Positions 60,946-64,000 of a stretch of DNA of 64,000 nt are shown piece after piece. The translations under genes and the position numbers were made by a program. Position 1 is the stretch's first letter. Each line of letters opens with the position of its first letter. This stretch comes from Clostridiales bacterium (GTDB lineage Bacteria; Bacillota; Clostridia; Saccharofermentanales; Saccharofermentanaceae). Below the pieces are notes generated by a model. It was not told the origin of the DNA and ran no database searches. It saw only the letters and a list, made by a program, of their open reading frames with translations. The stretch spans positions 62,001-126,000 of the forward strand of contig JAFWDK010000022.1 of NCBI GenBank assembly GCA_017513085.1. Direction: 5' to 3'.

Positions 60946-62886
60946 TCACATTCCGAAAGAAGTGTTTTCCCGGCAAACAAAATAGTTGAAACGAGGGTCA
61001 TAGATGATTTCGATGCCTGTCGAGAAGGTCTGCCCGTAGCGGTTTTTGATAATGCTCAGTTCCAATTCGCGCGGGTTCTTCTCTTTCGCCTCTTCGAGAT
61101 AGAAGTCACGTTCGTCGACATGGGAGAAGTGGAAAGTGATCAGCACATCTGTAGCGGCCTCGATCCGTCGCAGATATGAAAGTGTTTCTTTATCCTCGAC
61201 ACCTTTCTTGATCGGATGGCTCCATGAAGAGATACACAGTATCGGGATCTCGAAATCTCTAGCCAGACGGCTGAGCGCACTGACATTTTTGTCCACGAAG
61301 AAATTATCTTCGATCTGCTTTTCTTTTACGGATACGAACATTCCTTGAAGAGAGTCAATGATGACGATCGGAGAAGTGTTATTCGTTACACTTCTGTACA
61401 ATGCCAGTTTTTCCCGAATATCGTCAACGGAGATGCTTCCGGTCAGGTCATAGATGAACAGATGATTGGCGTAAGTTCTGTATTCGTTGATACTGGAACC
61501 CAAAACGGAGATCTCGTCACGACTGTAGCTTCTCCACTTGCGGCCATCTGCAACACCCAGGCCGGACTTGGCATAACTAAGCGGAATGTTATGCTTTTCA
61601 CAGTATTCATATGTTTCTCTGCTGATCGACTTGCTGATCAGGTCCTTCTTGGACTGCGACAGAGAGAAGAACAGGACATCCTGACCTTGCTTGGCCAGAT
61701 TATCTGCTATCTGCACCAGGAAAGTGGTTTTGCCGAGAGAAGAGGCCCCACCGAAAACATAAAGTCCGGGGAAGAGTCCGCCGTCTAAGGCTTCATCCAG
61801 CCCGGAAAAACCGGTTTGCGGAAGAGTTTTAGAGGCACTGGATTTGATTTCCCGCAGAAGACCGGAGACAGCACTTCCTGCCGAGAAGCCGGAAAACTCT
61901 TCGCGTGCGCATTCGATCTGATCCGGAAGAGCAAAAGCCTGCTTGGTGGCAGATTCGATATTTGCGCGAAGACCGGACATGTCTTCCACTAAGCGATGAT
62001 TCACATCTTTATATCCGCTGGAGATCTCCGGATAACTCAAGAAAGCAATCTTGCGCTTCTTCAGTTCAAGCGAAAGGAGCTCATTCAGATCATTGGGCAG
62101 ACAGAGGATAAGAGGAACTTTAGGGACCTGCATATCAATATCTTTTACCAGAAGTGACAAAGAGAAGGAGGAGAGGATCGCTATGGCCTGCCCGCCCAGC
62201 TGGATAATGGAGAGGGCGTCGAAAATTCCACCGCAAACGAAGATAGGTTCTTCGCTTTCGTCGAGAAGACACTGTCCGTTGAAGATCTTGGCAGTACCAT
62301 GTTTCCTGAACTTATGACGATTTCTCGTAACATTCATTTCCACGTCGATATTTCGGGCTTCGTATGTTGATTCAGAAGTCGGAAGGATGACGGCACGGTA
62401 GGACTGTCCTGTGATTTCATCTACAAAGTTTTCGTCATAGCCGAGATAGAAACGTTCGATCATCTCATCGCTGATGCCTCTTTTGCGGAAGTAATTCGTC
62501 TGAGAGACATTCTCGTGACAATCCAGAATATACTCTGACATCTTTCTGGAGGAGTCTTGTTCCCTAGGTTCTTCCGACGGTGCTTCGTGTATGAGCTCCA
62601 CGTCATAGATTGAACAGGCTTCAAGGAAGATCTTCGAGTAATTCTCGGAAGATGCATAAAGTTTGACTTTCTTAAGGTCAGCAAGAAGCTGGAAAATGTC
62701 AGATGTTTTCTTACATGCAGGACAATAAAACTCTTTCGCCGCACTGCCGTAATACAATCCGGACTCGCCTTCTTCTTTCCCGTAATGGCAGGCAGGGCAG
62801 ACATATGTCTTTTCAGATGCTTTTTCAAGAAAAATCGGCATCTGACCCTTGATATAATCCATGGCATCCTGGTAATTCAATTCCAT
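60946..62886 (-). CDS. Primase-helicase-like protein with degenerate TOPRIM
   Basis: The 646-residue protein has a DnaG/phage-type zinc ribbon (Cys30, Cys33, Cys55, Cys58). A primase-like middle follows (KRGISDEMIERFYLGYDENF) with a TOPRIM-like segment IFVCGGIFDALSI in which the usual catalytic Glu-Gly is Cys-Gly-Gly, and LCLPNDLNE where Asp-x-Asp is expected. A RecA/DnaB-type ATPase ends it: Walker A FGGASSLGKTTF (Lys386) and Walker B IVIIDSLQG (Asp511). The layout is that of phage or plasmid primase-helicases, but primase activity is doubtful. GGGGGGAA precedes the ATG at 62886. No phage genes are adjacent. Confidence 0.85.
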   Translation of the reverse strand: MELNYQDAMDYIKGQMPIFLEKASEKTYVCPACHYGKEEGESGLYYGSAAKEFYCPACKKTSDIFQLLADLKKVKLYASSENYSKIFLEACSIYDVELIHEAPSEEPREQDSSRKMSEYILDCHENVSQTNYFRKRGISDEMIERFYLGYDENFVDEITGQSYRAVILPTSESTYEARNIDVEMNVTRNRHKFRKHGTAKIFNGQCLLDESEEPIFVCGGIFDALSIIQLGGQAIAILSSFSLSLLVKDIDMQVPKVPLILCLPNDLNELLSLELKKRKIAFLSYPEISSGYKDVNHRLVEDMSGLRANIESATKQAFALPDQIECAREEFSGFSAGSAVSGLLREIKSSASKTLPQTGFSGLDEALDGGLFPGLYVFGGASSLGKTTFLVQIADNLAKQGQDVLFFSLSQSKKDLISKSISRETYEYCEKHNIPLSYAKSGLGVADGRKWRSYSRDEISVLGSSINEYRTYANHLFIYDLTGSISVDDIREKLALYRSVTNNTSPIVIIDSLQGMFVSVKEKQIEDNFFVDKNVSALSRLARDFEIPILCISSWSHPIKKGVEDKETLSYLRRIEAATDVLITFHFSHVDERDFYLEEAKEKNPRELELSIIKNRYGQTFSTGIEIIYDPRFNYFVCRENTSFGM

Positions 62887-63114
62887 AGAAACTGTTCCCC
62901 CCGGTTTCGTATTCTCCTTATACACCAGTAAAGCCGAAAAACAGGGAAAAGTAAAGGTTTTTAGATAAGAAACATGGTTTTTCCGGTTGTTTGATTGAAA
63001 CAGGGATGACACTGACTCTTCGAAATCAGATGTCAAACAATTTCTCATTTATGATATCGACCTGCGGACCATTTCTATACTCCGAGAGCGTCAACAGGAA
63101 ACAGAAAAAAAGCA

Positions 63115-63123
63115 TGCTATAAT
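63115..63123 (+). promoter_or_regulatory. Extended -10 promoter of the GH8 gene
   Basis: TGCTATAAT is a perfect TATAAT (63118-63123) with an extended TGC before it; transcription would begin about 35 bases before the start codon. Confidence 0.55.
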
Positions 63124-63165
63124 GAATACTATCGTTAAGTGAGAAGCACTAAGGAGGGGATCATC

Positions 63166-64000
63166 CTGGACAAGAGAACATACCGGAACGTCTTTTTGGA
63201 GATCGGAAAGACGGAAGAGGAGATAGAAAAAAAGATCAAAGAAGCTGTGCAGACATTCTTTTTTGATGAGAAGGAACGTATCTACCATGAAGCCGGTGAG
63301 GACATGGGGTATTTGGAAGATACGGGTAATCATGACGTGAGGACGGAAGGCATGTCCTATGGCATGATGATGGCCGTGCAGCTGGATAGAAAAGATATCT
63401 TTGACCGGATATGGAAATGGGCGAAGACATATATGTATATGGATCAGGGAGATAACGAAGGATACTTCGCCTGGTCCTGCAAGACGGACGGAACAAAGAA
63501 TGCTTTTGGTCCTGCACCGGACGGAGAAGAGTTCTTCGCTATGTCACTGTTTTTTGCTTCACACAGATGGGGCGATGGAGAAGGGATCTTCGCATATAGT
63601 GAACAGGCCGGATCGATCCTTCGCGCATGCCTCCACAAGGGAGAAAACGGACGCGTGGGCGCGCCGATGTGGAACCATGAGAACCATCTGTTTCTTTTTG
63701 TGCCGGGATGTCCGTTTACTGATCCGTCGTACCATTTGCCGCATTTTTATGAGCTTTTTGCATTGTGGGCGGATGAAGAGGATCGGGATTTCTTCCGCCA
63801 GGCCGCGACGGCGAGCCGGGAGTATCTGGTCACAGCCTGCCATCCGAAGAGCGGACTGAATGCTGAATATGCACATTTCGATGGTTCACCGGTAGAGGAG
63901 AAATTGCCCTGGGGATATTTCGGAGATTTCTTCAGTGATGCTTACAGGACTGCTGCCAATATCGGTCTGGATGCGGAATGGTTTGGAAAAGATGCCGGAC
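63166..64000 (+). CDS. GH8 reducing-end xylose-releasing exo-oligoxylanase, 3'-truncated
   Basis: The frame runs off the window end after 278 codons. It carries the GH8 Rex pattern DVRTEGMSYGMMMAVQLDRK with the catalytic-acid Glu61, then GYFAWSCKTDGTKNAFGPAPDGEEFF, SLFFASHRWGDGEG and DPSYHLPHFYELFALWA. Such enzymes cut xylose from the reducing end of xylo-oligosaccharides. There is no signal peptide, so it should act in the cytosol. The start is unusual: AAGGAGGGG (63151-63159) is followed after 6 bases by CTG at 63166, while the first in-frame ATG is at 63304, well inside the domain. A TTG at 63196 is an alternative. Confidence 0.88.
   Translation, partial: MDKRTYRNVFLEIGKTEEEIEKKIKEAVQTFFFDEKERIYHEAGEDMGYLEDTGNHDVRTEGMSYGMMMAVQLDRKDIFDRIWKWAKTYMYMDQGDNEGYFAWSCKTDGTKNAFGPAPDGEEFFAMSLFFASHRWGDGEGIFAYSEQAGSILRACLHKGENGRVGAPMWNHENHLFLFVPGCPFTDPSYHLPHFYELFALWADEEDRDFFRQAATASREYLVTACHPKSGLNAEYAHFDGSPVEEKLPWGYFGDFFSDAYRTAANIGLDAEWFGKDAG

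Noticed and set aside
60946..62886. Marker of an integrated prophage
   Set aside because: No integrase, capsid, terminase or lysis genes and no att-like repeats are visible near it; flanking genes are metabolic.

Overview
The window looks like the chromosome of an anaerobic, fibre-degrading member of the Bacillota, most likely class Clostridia from a gut or rumen. The evidence is gene content (butyrate kinase with phosphotransacetylase, GH115 and GH8 xylan enzymes, Fe-S class I hydratase, S-layer-type and DUF4214 surface proteins, many lipoproteins), AGGAGG-type ribosome binding sites, sigma-A-like promoters and Gram-positive regulator families. Genus cannot be told from the window. I see no rRNA, tRNA, CRISPR array, insertion sequence or prophage. 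All homology statements come from reading the translations; no searches were run.

Layout. 1-4440: partial FMN alpha-hydroxy-acid dehydrogenase, alanine dehydrogenase, MATE exporter, BirA. 4515-7670: copper module csoR-copA with two near-perfect CsoR operators and a CopZ domain at the copA 3' end that has its own ribosome binding site. 7787-10126: DUF937 protein and a secreted LRR/DUF4214 protein. 10267-18649: probable envelope-stress block (FtsX-type ABC pair, DUF4349 lipoprotein, OmpR-type two-component system, zinc-ribbon membrane protein). 18732-21662: GH115 alpha-glucuronidase. 21664-25645: ECF sigma factor and probable membrane anti-sigma factor, divergent from an HExxH lipoprotein. 25761-35989: cell-surface polysaccharide locus (flippase, GT-C-like membrane protein, GT2 transferase, two ATP-grasp ligases) enclosing a giant exported transglutaminase/Ig-like protein.

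36142-40894: buk-pta-class I hydratase alpha/beta-esterase operon. 40898-45501: lipoprotein S37-like peptidase, larC, larB and two small membrane proteins, with a strong terminator hairpin immediately before larB. 45766-50117: FIST-EAL c-di-GMP phosphodiesterase translationally coupled to a LacI-like sensor that lacks a DNA-binding domain. 50147-60086: a second HExxH lipoprotein, a second FtsX-type ABC pair, an atypical C1 cysteine protease lipoprotein, and a larger SLH/LRR/DUF4214 protein. 60301-64000: GNAT acetyltransferase, a primase-helicase-like protein with a degenerate TOPRIM, and the start of a GH8 exo-oligoxylanase that appears to start at CTG.

Themes. Surface biology dominates: paired paralogues (HExxH lipoproteins, LRR/DUF4214 proteins, ABC/FtsX systems, ATP-grasp enzymes) recur at distant places. 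GH115 and GH8, both without signal peptides, would finish the breakdown of imported xylo-oligosaccharides. The most unusual assemblies are the FIST-EAL/HTH-less sensor pair, larBC placed directly after a terminator, copA with a nested copZ, and the solitary primase-helicase.
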